Shown: positions 1 to 9,959, numbered from the stretch's first letter. The stretch: 64,000 nucleotides of DNA from Calliopsis andreniformis (GCF_051401765.1 NC_135071.1:5372961-5436960), one strand, 5' to 3'. Translations and numbers: made by a program. Notes: a model not told the origin generated them from the letters alone.

Positions 1-19
1 GAAAGGCCGAATAAATGCT

Positions 20-112
20 TTGTTTATAAAATTCATTATATTTTATAAAATTGTTTATAAAATTCATTATATTTTATAAAATTGTTTATAAAATTCATTA
101 TATTTTATAAAC
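20..112. repeat. 31-bp tandem repeat, 3 copies
   Basis: Three near-identical AT-rich 31-bp units (TTGTTTATAAAATTC at the core of each) follow one another directly at about 20-50, 51-81 and 82-112. No coding potential is seen. It is a short local satellite or minisatellite of unknown origin. Confidence 0.9.
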
Positions 113-575
113 AAGCATAGATAGGATATGTGTTTATATGACATTTCTTATTGTTTTTAGGCATACAATTAGCTCCGAAAGTGGATTTCACATGTTATGA
201 AATACCCTGTAGAATATAAGCGAAATTAGCTAAATTGCAAGAATAACGGGTATATTTTCATAAATTTATAATGCACTATACATAATTCTAACACATTTTT
301 GGTTTCATTAAATCTTTTGATTTTTGGGTAATTATTGACAAGTACTTACTCCTCACCGATTTTTTTGAACCTTTTTTATATCATGTACCTTGATATTTAG
401 ATTAATTTATTTAAATGAAATAATTGTCGCTCTCTTCTCGTTTTCGAGATAAAGATTTTTATGTGTACGAGAATGAGGATCGCGAGTACCTCTATGTTAG
501 TCATACGGTGTTGGCGGAATGGAAGTTGTACGCATGCGCGTCTTATAAGGGTTCACGAGACACGCATGCGTATAT

Positions 576-1711
576 ATGCATTCTACATTATTAGCAACAA
601 TGGCTTCCATGATAACTGAATTGTCATTGCTCGATTTCGAAAAACTCTTGGGAATTAATAGCACATTAATTGATTTCCTACTAGATCATGGTGTGTTATC
701 TAAAACAATAACATGCAAAAAGTGCGGGGCTGAATTGTCTTTAAATTACGAGAAATTAATATTTTCTTGTAGAATAATGTAGTAAATGTAAAAATGCCCA
801 CAAAAAAAGTGTAAAACTACAATGTAATTTCTACATGAGTGCGAAAAAAAATTCTTGGTTTGCTAATTCCCATTTAGATATAGCACCTACTTGTCGTTTC
901 ATTGCATACTTTTTGCTAATGAAACCACCAAGGCAAGAATTTCTAAAACAGGAATTAAATTTATACGATAGAACAACAGTAGATAGGTCTAGTTTTTGTC
1001 GAGAAGTAAGTATTTTATAAATACTCATAATTAAAACCATTGTTCATAAAAAACGTGATATATATTATAGGTTTGCGTCGACTTTATACAAAGCAATTTT
1101 GAGAAATTAGGAGGGCCAGGAAAAATAGTAGAAATCGATGAAGCTAAAATAGGCCACAAGAAGTATAATAGATGACGTATTATTGATGGGAAATGGATTT
1201 TTGGAGGAATCGAACGAAATTCCAAGAAGTGTTTCTTGGTCCCTGTTCCTAACAGAAACCAAGAAACTTTATTACAAATAATAAAAGAATGGATTCTACC
1301 CGGAGCAACAATTATTTCCGACTGCTGGAAATCATAAAACTGTTTAAAAAATAATGACTTCCAGCATTTAACTCTGAATCATAGTTTAAATTTTGTCGAT
1401 CCGGAGACAAGTATATTTTCCGTGTAGGTTAATAAAATAGGTCAATTAGTTTGTTCATAAATAATTCTAAATATAATATATTTAAAAAACATATTTAGGT
1501 ACGCACACTCAAAATGTAGAGCGTTCGAAGCAATGTTCCGCGATATGAAGCTCGCGAAGTACACATGGAAGGATATTTAGGCGAATTCATGTTTAAAAGA
1601 ATGTTTCTGCATAAAGACAAAATTTCCAAATTTTTTAAATGCATTGCCGAATTCTACCCTCCAAACCTTGACCAACGAGAAAAATTAAGGAACAACGAAG
1701 GAACTGAATAG
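576..1711 (+). pseudogene. Merlin transposase, ISXO2/IS1595-like (broken)
   Basis: This encoded the DDE transposase that cuts and re-inserts the surrounding Merlin element. Translating + frames gives an N-terminal part (from the ATG at 576 or 599) with a CxxC zinc-binding pair (CKKCGAE), then the catalytic core. The first acidic residue lies in VEIDEAKIG near 1130, the second in IISDCWKS near 1320, and a third acidic candidate in TQNVER near 1510. Two intron-like interruptions with GT...AG borders lie at about 1004-1070 and 1425-1500. In-frame stops occur at about 1174 and 1337, and several frame changes are needed, so no product can be made. The last stop is a TAG at 1709-1711. Family assignment rests on core motifs and the matching TIR/TSD structure. 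Confidence 0.75.
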
Positions 1712-1909
1712 GAAATAAATTAATGTGCTAGACATAAATCAGCTCTTTTCAGGGTTACTATATTTCAACGTAGAAACACTCAACAATTATTCAGGGGTCG
1801 GAGCATCCGGTCGGGGGTTGATAGTATTAGCAGGATAGTAGCTATACCTATACAATCTTACGCGCGATCGCGAGATGCGCGGAGATGTCATATTTTTGAG
1901 CCATTATAT

Positions 1910-2490
1910 ACTCACTACACAAAAAGCAAGGGTTCAACTTGGAAAATACTGTCTGCCTTCGGAAATCTGCCACAAAAAAGGGGGATGTTATATTATTTCG
2001 CGCCATGGAGAACTAACTGACGACAAAAGCTAGTAAGTTGATTTCAACTAGTTGGCGACACATGTTTATTTTACTACTCGCTCCACCGTGGCGTGCTGCA
2101 CGCGCGAAAAAAATATAACATCCTCTTTTCTGTGAAAGACCACCGAAGGTAGACTGTATTTTCCAAATTGAACCCTTGTTTTTTGTGTGGTGAGGGGGGC
2201 TTCGCCCCACCAGACCTCCCACCGGGGCTCTGCCCCCGGCCCCCGGTATGCGTGCGGTCTGCGCCCCCACACACCACTTAAGATATCTCAACTGATTAAA
2301 GTTGTTGCGAATGGTTACCGCGGCTGCCTCTTCGGCGGCCACGATTTCGAATCTAACCCAGACCTATTCTGATTACTGTTTATATCCGCTTTTGTAAATA
2401 ATAGCCCAAGTAATATGACATCCCCTTTTCCGTGACAGACTATCGAACGTAGACTGTATTTTCGAAGTTGAACTCTTATTTTTCAGGTAC
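1910..2490. repeat. three related ~85-bp repeats, one inverted, around GC-rich hairpins
   Basis: A block near 1915-1995 (AAGGGTTCAACTTGGAAAAT) recurs as its reverse complement at about 2118-2195. A third, more diverged copy lies in the second orientation at about 2405-2490. Between copies two and three is a very GC-rich stretch (about 2196-2275) with short self-complementary pieces such as GGGGCTTCGCCCC. This looks like a foldback or nested MITE inserted in the Merlin element. Open frames across it are composition artefacts. Confidence 0.7.
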
Positions 2491-2701
2491 AAAAACTCGG
2501 TCTTAGCAGTACCGTATGATTAATATGGAGAGACCTGCCACGATAATTTTCGAACATATACAAATTTTTATCTCGAAAACGAAAAGAGAGCGACAATTAT
2601 TTCATTTAGATAAATTAATCAACGTATCAAGATACATGATATAAAAAAGTTTCAAAGAAATCGGTGAGGAGCAAGCACTTATCAATAATTACCAATGTTT
2701 G

Positions 2702-3059
2702 GAATGCACTAATTAAAAGAATTGTTTATACAGCAATCCCAACGATATAGTTATGACTGTGACAATTGCTGTTTTCAACAATCAGGGATTTCGAAAGCCT
2801 TCATTGCTAAATAATGCTGATCAAATGTTTTCCAGATATAATCGGTAAAATATATTTTCCAAATATGTAGTAATATTGGAATGTTACTGCAAGTTTAGGA
2901 TTTTCAGCACGATTCCTGGAATAAGATGTGCGGTGTGGGTTAGGGCAGTATTATATAGAAAGAGAATAACTGAATTTCTGTTTCATTTTGATTTAACGTG
3001 TTATACCTTTTAAAACAAATGTATAAGCGTCTTTGACATTTCTTAGTCAACGCGTTTGA
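2702..3059. other. unannotated AT-rich spacer
   Basis: Flanking DNA between the Merlin element and the GC-rich block. No ORF, RNA gene or repeat was recognised. Confidence 0.5.
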
Positions 3060-3930
3060 TGTATGTTACTATCATTAGCGTATATCCATCGCGACGTGAC
3101 CGTCCCGCCGAGCCGTATTCGGCTTAGAACGGGCGTGCAGATCTGGCCACGACGGGTCCCACGCCTTGATTTTTCCGTGGGCGCCAGGTATCTTTCGATA
3201 CCGGCGTGGAACGCGTTTCCCGTTTTCCCAAAACCGCGGCCCGGGCCAGCTCTTCGCGCGGAGAGGGGCGAGGTTCTTTCGAACGCAGGGTGAGGAACGC
3301 TTCGGGATTTCGGGTTCTTACGGCGAGAACGCCAGCTAAAACACGGCTTTCTCTGGTATTAAAAGATGTATTTGAGCGAGAAACGTACAGGAGTTATGCG
3401 ATTTCTTTCACGTGCGGTCCCGCGACACGTGGCCGCGAGCAGTTACCTGTTCCCCGCTACAATGATCGCGTAACAAAGGTTTTCGAGCGACGACGAGGCT
3501 GAAACGCACGTTTGACACGCGTAAGAGAACCGCCCGCGTGGCTGCTGTTACACCGAGGTTACACCGAGGTTACACCAGCAAGCCGAAGATGTACCCGCAC
3601 GCGACAACCGTTTGCTAACACACCGCTAAGCCGCAGACTCGCCGTTTGGCCGAGCCCGCAGGCTTCGAGAAACCCGCACGTGAAGGCTTTCTTCCTGTAA
3701 CACGGCCTATGCGACCACCAGGAGTCGGCCCTCTCAAGATTTCGCTTACGAACCGATCTAGTCCGAGTCAACCGGGGAGAACAATGGAGGAAGACTTACC
3801 ACCTGTGACCTGGTCGACGTTCCGCACAAGAAGAAGGCCGAGATCGATGCGTGCGGCAGGATCTCGGCACGCGACGCTTCCCCCACTGTGCCCTGATTGG
3901 CTCGCTCATCTCGCGCGATCTCGCGACCAA
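3060..3930. other. GC- and CpG-rich block of unknown nature
   Basis: This region of roughly 870 bp is markedly richer in G+C and CpG than the surrounding DNA. It contains a short tandem repeat of a 12-bp unit (GTTACACCGAGG) around 3547-3578. Several overlapping frames stay open on both strands, as expected from composition alone, and none shows a recognisable domain. It could be a CpG-rich promoter or first exon of an undetected host gene, or an LTR or regulatory part of a transposon; no TG...CA boundaries were found. It abuts the left end of the Harbinger-type MITE at 3934. Confidence 0.4.
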
Positions 3931-3933
3931 TAA

Positions 3934-5135
3934 GGGTAGATTCACACTACACCGTAACGTAACGTAACGTAACGTAGCGGGTCAAAAGCCAGAATATCAG
4001 TCCCTGAGTTTTAAATGAAACCATTCACACTACGCCGACGGTGACCGGCACCGCTCGTTCGTTCTCACTACACGCAGCGTAACGTAACGTAACGTAGCGG
4101 GCCGACGGCAAGAGATATTGTTGCCTTGTTTTTAAATGAAGCAGTTCACACTGTACCGACGTCGGCCGTAACGTAACGTAAGAAATTCGTTGCCAACGAT
4201 ATTTTCTACGGTGACCACTTCAATGGGACCTTTTTTATGACCCTGGAGTGCTTTGGTGCGAAGCTCTCGGAACCCGCATCCCAGGGGTTCGGGAAAAAAG
4301 TAAACAGAAGTATGGTACCTAGTAATGAGAAGTCATTTTTATAAATTCATATGTGATCTTCACAGAAATGTAACCGGTGAAATGCTGATGTTTTTCTGAT
4401 TAAAATGATACCAAGCGTGATATAAATGTGATTATTTTTAAGGGTTTTAATAAAAAGAATACTTAACTTCTGAACGATATGCATTATAATGGATATAATG
4501 GAGTACAATCTTTCAACATTTTATACAATGTCGAGAACTCTCCTTCTGTGGCTCTTGCTCTCCACATATCGTGCACCCACGTTTTCTTCTCCTTGTCGTC
4601 TTCTTTTCTTCTTTCCTCCTCTTCTAAAACTACGGCAATGATAGCCATTTCTTCTTCGGAGAAGTCTGACATGTCCTTTCGTTTAGATGTTACCACGTGA
4701 AAGAATCGAGAGCACTGTATTGCATTTTGGTGTTGCTCCGTAATATATATAGACAACGTAATCTAGGATTTTGGTGGGGGGATGATGAGTCTAACCCTTT
4801 GTAGTTTGTTAGGGTGCCAGTAAAATAATCTTTGGACATAGGTATCTTAGCTTACTCATTTGTTTTCAACTCTCAAAACATCGGTTCATCATGGTGACTC
4901 TTCCGTGAGTCACAGCCACGGTGACCCATGCTTATAGCTAAGGAAAAGGGTCACTTTCCAACACCACTTTACAAGGCGCACTAATATTGAATGAAGAATC
5001 CTGCTGGCGAAAGTGCTGGTAACAGATCCTCGTAGGCGCACTGCAACGGTGAGCTACGGTGAGCTACGGCGAGCTACGGTGAGCTACGTTACGTTACGTT
5101 ACGGTACGGTACGGTACGGTATAGTGTGAATCTAG
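3934..5135. mobile_element. non-autonomous PIF/Harbinger-like element with CGTAA-repeat arms
   Basis: TAGATTCACACTA at 3937-3949 is repeated inverted at 5122-5134. Both arms continue into short-period repeats: ACGTA-type at about 3951-3976, and GGTAC/GTTAC-type at about 5086-5120. TAA (left) and TTA (right) lie directly outside, compatible with the TWA target site of Harbinger elements. The TTCACACTAC terminal motif recurs near 4024, 4065 and 4146, so the left end looks serially duplicated. The interior holds a remnant of a Harbinger transposase N-terminus on the - strand. The element cannot mobilise itself. Confidence 0.65.
4484..4756 (-). pseudogene. Harbinger (HARBI1-like) transposase N-terminal remnant
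   Basis: The 90-residue - strand frame has an acidic, charged N-terminal half followed by KKTWVHDMWRARATEGEFST and LYKMLKD. In Harbinger/HARBI1-type transposases a W-V-H/R-x-x-x-x-R motif followed by G-E/Q-F/Y...L...L marks the N-terminal segment before the catalytic domain, and this matches in order and spacing. The DDE core is absent, so this is an exon left behind in a deletion derivative, consistent with its position inside TIRs. Function is inferred from motif resemblance only. Confidence 0.55.
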
Positions 5136-5140
5136 CTTAA

Positions 5141-5667
5141 TCCGTCACGACGTTCGAAGATTGACGGTTGATTGGCAGGTCCTCCCCGAGTCCCCCTGGG
5201 ACTCAAAAAATAAAAACCGATGTTTCCATACTTTTTACTGATTACAGCAACTAGTACGTCCATTTTTCGTTCATTCCTTGTGAAATAAGTATTTTTGTAC
5301 AATTTTCAATGTTTTCATACCCAGTAAAATAATGTGCAATCTGTAGGAATTACGAAAACATTGCTTTTTATTTTTTTACTATAGTATTACTTTATGAAAT
5401 CGGTATTTTTAAATTCTTTTTCCTTGTTTTTTATTTCCTACAACTTGAATAATTAATTTAAAAATCTGAAAAAATATCCATAGTATGTGTTGCGATAGCT
5501 AACGTGTCTCTGATTTTTTTCATAATTTTCCATCTAATAGTTTAAGAGAAATTGAGCAATAACGTAGAGATCTTGAGTTTCTTGTACAAGACTCGAGCAC
5601 AGCAAGTAGTGAATGCTACGCGTAGCTTGTGCCCTGTCACCGGACGGCCGTCCGTTCGCTATAGGCG
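5141..5667. other. AT-rich spacer without recognised features
   Basis: Between the Harbinger-type MITE and the next repeat there are only homopolymer-rich AT stretches and a small perfect palindrome (GGACGGCCGTCC near 5642). No gene was seen. Confidence 0.5.
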
Positions 5668-5770
5668 CTCTCTGATTGGTGGATGTTTTTCGTTAATAAC
5701 TCTTTAACAAAGCTTCAGAGAACATTTTTGCCAAGGAAAACGGTGTTTAGAATCACCCCAGGAATCTCCC
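5668..5770. repeat. fragment of a TA-flanked MITE family (see 24,579-25,697)
   Basis: TTTTTCGTTAATAACTC near 5684 and the following AAGCTTC...CCAAGGAAAA...AATCACC run parallel the right arm of the 24.6-25.7 kb MITE over about 100 bp, with mismatches. The copy is cut off near 5770 where Gypsy sequence begins, so only one inner arm remains. Confidence 0.6.
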
Positions 5771-5789
5771 CTTGTCGGCTCCGCCACCT

Positions 5790-5930
5790 TATAATGGACA
5801 TTTTGTATAGTCGGCAACGCGTTATCATTTCAGATAGAGATACCGCATATACCTCTCAAGAATTTTGCGAACTTTTAGTTGAAAACGATGTACAGCATCA
5901 TCATACAGCCGCGATACAAGATGGCACAAA
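5790..5930 (+). pseudogene. Ty3/Gypsy integrase core, left piece interrupted by a LINE
   Basis: The frame reads IISDRDTAYTSQEFCELL followed by QHHHTAA. This is the stretch around the second catalytic aspartate of a Gypsy integrase (pattern SDRGTAFTS...F...N...H..TA). It stops at about 5930, where coding changes abruptly to an R1-type Gag. The C-terminal part of the same kind of integrase resumes at about 8372, so the two pieces flank the LINE. The first catalytic Asp, the Glu region and the rest of pol are missing. Family known, element dead. Confidence 0.7.
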
Positions 5931-5934
5931 AATA

Positions 5935-6222
5935 CGCCTGAGTTATACGGTCGCGACGGTGCGCACATTACCCGAAACATTGCGATGTTTCCGATGCCAT
6001 CGCTTCGGACACGCGTCTGACGCGTGTAAAGAGTCAAGAAACGGCAAGGAAATATGCCGTAGATGCGGACTCAGCGGCCATATCATGGCTGACTGTAAGA
6101 CACTGACGCGGTGTGTGTTATGCGCAGAAAAGGTGTTCGCGGAAGCGTGCCTTCAGCACATCGCGGGATCGCTAAATTGCAATCAGTATAAGGCGTCCCT
6201 CGAAACCAGAGCGGATCGTTAA
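5935..6222 (+). pseudogene. R1-type ORF1 (Gag) C-terminal part with CCHC zinc knuckles
   Basis: This is the RNA-binding ORF1 protein of the LINE. Visible zinc knuckles are CFRCHRFGHASDAC and CRRCGLSGHIMADC, followed by a third partial motif beginning CVLC. This multi-knuckle arrangement at the ORF1 C-terminus is typical of the R1/Jockey/LOA group. The preceding segment IRLSYTVATVRTLPETLRC fits the sequence upstream of the knuckles. The N-terminal part is absent because the element starts here, joined to Gypsy integrase. The ORF ends at TAA 6220-6222, whose last A is the first base of the ORF2 ATG (TAATG). Confidence 0.75.
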
Positions 6223-6719
6223 TGGCTAACGCACCCCTAACGTTGCTCCAGGTGAACCTAAACCGCTGCCGCGACGCTGAGCACCTCATGCGGGCAACGG
6301 CGGCTGAAAAGCATGTTAATGTCGTGGCAGTGGCGGATCCATGGTAGAACCCTGGCGGCGGCTGGGAGTACGGGGGCACACATGGGTTGGCGGTCTGTAT
6401 CACAGTTTTCAACGGCCGAGAGGCATTGGACGATCTCATGACCAGGGAACAGACCCATGTTGCATTCATTGTGGACGGCTTGAAGATAATAGCATGCTAC
6501 TATAGGCCCGGAATGTCGATCCATATGTTCAACGACGAGCTGGACAAACTCGAGCGGATAAAACGAGAATGGAACGGACCGATCCTTTTCTGCGGGTATT
6601 TCAATGCGAAATCCCCTGCATGGGGATCGCGCTCGATGGACAGGCGAAGAGTGGCACTCCTAAGTTTTATGGCGCGAATAGACTTGTGTCCGGTACGAGC
6701 AAGATTTTGCATTTTGTGA
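6222..6719 (+). pseudogene. R1-type ORF2, endonuclease domain (EEP fold), broken
   Basis: The frame opens at the ATG of the TAATG overlap and reads LLQVNLNRCRDAE, the standard beginning of the apurinic-like endonuclease of R1/Jockey LINEs. It continues into IIACYYRPGMSI and GPILFCGYFNAKSPAWGS, the region of the catalytic D/N pair; the usual GDFNA appears as GYFNA, so a key aspartate is replaced. The glutamate of the SEP motif also looks substituted (ADPW). A TAG at 6345-6347 interrupts the frame and a frameshift follows before the RT. The protein would be nuclease-dead even without the stops. Confidence 0.75.
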
Positions 6720-6967
6720 TCCGGCAACGTTTCACAGAGTCCGGAGGAACGAAGTCCTAACAGATGAGACTTGCTCGGATCATATGTATATATTAAATAT
6801 GTATGTATGTATGTAAAGTGCCTCCACCATTTAGGTGGAACATCAAGACTTTCGACGCTACCCAAATGAAAGAAACGTACGACGCTCAGGTGGTTGATCT
6901 GCCGCCAAACCGTACGTGGGAGGAGGCTGATGTTCAGTGATACTTAAAAATAATCGATGAGACATGT

Positions 6968-8371
6968 ATGCAATTGGTGCGGGAACTCAAACCACCGCGA
7001 CGACCGAAGACCGTGGGGACAGCCGGGTGGACCCCCGAGGTGAGAGCTCTTCGCAAGGAGACATACAGGCTCCGACAAAGGAAGCAGCCGGCATACAAAG
7101 AGGCCCCCGAGATTCTGGCCCAACGCACAGAAGAATACCGAACGGTATGCCGGGCGCTAAATACAGCTATGTACAAAGCGCAAATGGAGGCATGTCAGGA
7201 ACTTTGTGACAACCTAAACACAGATATGTGGGGTCGGCCATACAGGGTTGTAATGGGCCAATTAAAGGCCAAAGCACTCCCGCCCCACTTATCCAAGGAG
7301 ATGACTCTTTCAAAAGATGAGATCTTTCCTATACTGGAAGAGGCGGTGTACCAACGCAACCCAATGCATGGCATACCATACCCGAGGCGGCTGTCTTGGG
7401 AAAACCCTAACGAATGGACAGTTACGATGTCTGAATTGCGAGAAGTAATCGGACGAATGAACCCAAAGAAACCCCCAGGTGGGAACAATGTACCCCCGAT
7501 GGTACTCAAAGGCCTAGGGACACACGATACACCACGGCTGCTAGCCATGGTAAACAGTGTTTTCCGTAGGGGACAGTTTCCCAAGCATTGGAAATGTACT
7601 CGGCTAACGCTGCTGCAGAAACCAGCTAGGTATCCGACTAAGCCGGAGGCCTACAGGACCATTTGCATCATAGATGCGGGTAGCAAGCTTCTCAAGTATT
7701 TACTCCAGAAGCGCCTCCTTGCGCTGGTGGGCCCGGAGAGACTAGCACCAAATCAATTTGGATTTAAGCGCAAGTGCTCGACGATACAGGCCTTGCAGTG
7801 CGTTCGTCGGGTGTCAGAGGAAGCGGTGCGACGAAGGCGGTACTGCGTCCTCGTGACCTTCGACATCCGGAACACATTCAATTCGCTCCGCGGGCGAGAT
7901 ATATTTGCCGATCTTCAACGGCGTGGAATACCCCGATACCTCCGCCGTATTCTGTATTCATATTTTTACGATAGTGAGGTGATGTTCCTTACGGAGGGGA
8001 AGAAATATAAAAGGCGAATCTATATGGAGGTTCCGCAAGGGTCAATCATCGGCCCACTTCTATGGATCCTCGTCTATGACGATTTGATGCGAGTCCACCT
8101 ACTCGCAAGCTGCAAAATAAGCGGCTTCGCAGACGATGTTGGATTGACCGTAGAAGCGAAAACCTTGGAGAAGCTGAGACGACAAGCGGGCGAAGCCACC
8201 GCGATCATTCGCCAATTGCTGATGGATCACAGCCTAACGCTAACCCTACGAAAGTTCGAATGGACTTTTCTAAACCGAAAAAGAGTACCCACCTATTTTG
8301 AGTTAGCACTCGGAGAGGTATCATTACGCCTAGCGAACACAGTTCGCTATCTCGACAGTTTGCTATTTTGA
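6968..8371 (+). pseudogene. R1-type ORF2, reverse transcriptase domain (3'-truncated)
   Basis: A 467-residue open stretch carries the RT blocks in order. These are KPPGGNNVPPMVLK (fingers), YRTICIIDAGSKLLKYL, APNQFGFKRKCSTIQAL, VTFDIRNTFNS with the first catalytic Asp, MEVPQGSIIGPLLWILVYD, and GFADDVGLTV with the catalytic Asp pair (variant FADD, as in R1-type LINEs). It breaks off within NTVRYLDSLLF, just where the conserved RYLGV block should be, and Gypsy sequence resumes. The open length suggests fairly recent decay, but the thumb and C-terminal CCHC are gone and the frame is disconnected from the endonuclease. Confidence 0.85.
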
Positions 8372-8605
8372 ATGCGCACGAATACAAGCAAGGTGATTTA
8401 GTTGATTCGTAACGTCGATGACATAGCAGGTGCTCCAAGAAAACTATTACCACAATACGAAGATCCTTATGTTATATCTACAGTACTTAGAAATAATAGA
8501 TACGTGATATCCGATATAGATGGGTTTCAGCACACTAATAAACCATATCAAGGTGTGTGGGAAGCATGTAACATGCGACCGTGGATTAATAATACGGGTG
8601 ATTAA
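8372..8605 (+). pseudogene. Ty3/Gypsy integrase C-terminal piece, right of the LINE
   Basis: Just after the LINE the frame reads HEYKQGDLV, then VDDIAGAPRKLLPQYEDPYV and VISDIDGFQHT. This is the integrase C-terminal SH3-like segment (pattern Y..GDLV...K..P.Y.GPY.V....N..Y.V.D.....) of Gypsy pol. Together with 5790-5930 it shows that the LINE lies within a Gypsy integrase, with about 100 codons of the integrase middle missing. A frame change is present near 8400. Confidence 0.65.
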
Positions 8606-8888
8606 TTTTTGCGTTTTCTTTTACAGTTGTAAGCAATGTTCATGTTTTCTCTCTAATACTCACAATTAACATTATATTCTTCGCTTATTTTATTATCATC
8701 TTCTTTAATGTTTGTCTTATCGTCGAATTTCCTAGATTTATAATACTAATTGTAGTTTAACCGTTTGCGTACCACGAGCCACTTTCGCGCTCTACAGATT
8801 TTGTGTCGAAAAAAATCAGCGCATTTGGCCGATAAAAACAATTGACGGCTCATTCACAATTTGTCAAAACCTGCTCAACCTTTCAGAC

Positions 8889-9253
8889 CAGGCTTCGGAA
8901 TTAACTGCTCTTTTCGGCCGATTTTCGAAGGCGACGCCTCCTTTCTCCCTCGTACGTCACTTCTCTCCGCGGCGGCCCTAGTGTTCGGAAGGCCTCAGGC
9001 GCGTGCCACAAGAATCGCGCGTCAGGGGATACCACTGACAAAACAAAAACGCATCAACAATAGTACCTCATGGGTCATGTGGAAATCTATGGATATAAGT
9101 GACGTCGCCCAAATGCGCTACGCGCGATTTTTGTGGCACGCACCTGAAGCCTTCCGAGCACTAGGGCCGCCGCGGAGAGAAGTGACGTGCGAGGGAGAAA
9201 GGAGGCGTCGCCTTCGAAAATCGGCCGAAAAGAGCAGTTAATTCCGAAGCCTG
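8889..9253. mobile_element. hAT-like palindromic MITE with 8-bp target duplication
   Basis: CAGGCTTCGGAATTAACTGC at 8889 is matched by its exact reverse complement ending at 9253. The arms stay highly complementary for about 135 bp each (about 8889-9023 and 9119-9253). Flanking octamers TTTCAGAC (8881-8888) and TTTTAGAC (9254-9261) differ at one base. A CAG terminus plus 8-bp duplication is the hAT signature. There is no coding capacity; the GC-rich arms would form a strong hairpin in RNA. Confidence 0.85.
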
Positions 9254-9568
9254 TTTTAGACGCATATACGTCGCACCGCTATCAGCAACCCAATTTGAAC
9301 TTTGTTGTTACCTATTATAAATTAATAATATGTATATATGTTCATTCGTAACTTTTTATTAAGTCTCCTAACGCCGAGCCATTAGAGTTTTAAAGTAATC
9401 AAACATTGTCAACTTTTGTAAACTACATTTTGTATCTCCGAAACGAAATATAATTATAATAACATATCTACACTATCTCCAAAACCAGATATCATTAAAT
9501 ACACTATCTGTACTATTACACGCCTAAATTTAAATGACGACCAGTCCAACTAAATATTAATTACAAAT

Positions 9569-9868
9569 ATGCTATTGGTACATAATTCCGATCCGTTGAG
9601 TGAAATTGTTATTTCGTATTTGGTGATAAATAAAAGTTTAGATACTACAACCATTAGATATTTCGTTGAAGGAAAAGAGCCTAGCCGCATAAGGAGGTCA
9701 AAAGTGCCCCCAAACCAAATTCAACTTGCGATAGGTCATTCGATAGCAGCTTATCACAAAAAACTAGTCTGTGCCAAGTTTCAACCCTCTATCTCAACCT
9801 GGGGGGTAGTAATGGGGGTAAATAGAAAATCACGTTTTTTGGAAGTTACTCGTAACGCTATTGACTAA
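9569..9868 (+). other. 99-codon open frame of unknown origin
   Basis: ATG at 9569 opens a 99-codon frame ending with TAA near 9868. No domain was recognised. The peptide has a basic centre (RIRRSKVPPNQ) and no membrane segment or signal peptide. It lies in AT-rich DNA between the hAT MITE and an LTR-like repeat. It may be a small transposon remnant or a chance ORF. Confidence 0.2.
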
Positions 9869-9959
9869 AAAATTCGATAAAAAATCACAGATATTACAGA
9901 GACCAAGTATTAGAATCGCTTAAAGCAAGTGATCTAACTGGGGTCCGGACAAGGTGAGA

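Larger units (their letters stand above)
327..2693 (+). mobile_element. Merlin-type DNA transposon with long terminal inverted repeats
   Basis: The sequence starting GGTAATTATTGA at 327 is repeated in inverted orientation ending at 2693. The two arms match with scattered mismatches over roughly 125-130 bp (about 327-455 and 2567-2693). The 8 bases outside each end (319-326 and 2694-2701) agree at 6 of 8 positions, fitting the 8-9 bp target duplication known for Merlin elements. The left part holds a decayed IS1016/IS1595-like transposase gene. The right part (about 1.9-2.5 kb) holds further nested palindromic repeats. The damage to the transposase suggests an old, inactive copy. Confidence 0.8.
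5926..8371 (+). mobile_element. R1-clade non-LTR retrotransposon, truncated at both ends
   Basis: The remains of ORF1 (Gag with CCHC knuckles), an apurinic-like endonuclease and a reverse transcriptase follow one another in the order usual for R1/LOA-type LINEs. The 5' UTR, the N-terminal part of Gag, the RT thumb, the C-terminal zinc finger and the 3' tail are missing. ATACAAG occurs at both junctions (about 5926 and 8383), a possible short target duplication. Loss of the 3' end is not expected from target-primed insertion, so later deletion or rearrangement is likely. A TATG microsatellite has grown between endonuclease and RT (about 6783-6816). Confidence 0.75.

Noticed and set aside
2013..2372. 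Several overlapping open frames on both strands
   Set aside because: They run across GC-rich palindromic repeat DNA and show no domain; composition explains them.
3063..3933. Overlapping + and - strand ORFs of 60-98 codons
   Set aside because: CpG-rich DNA has few stops in any frame; no motif or splice support was found.
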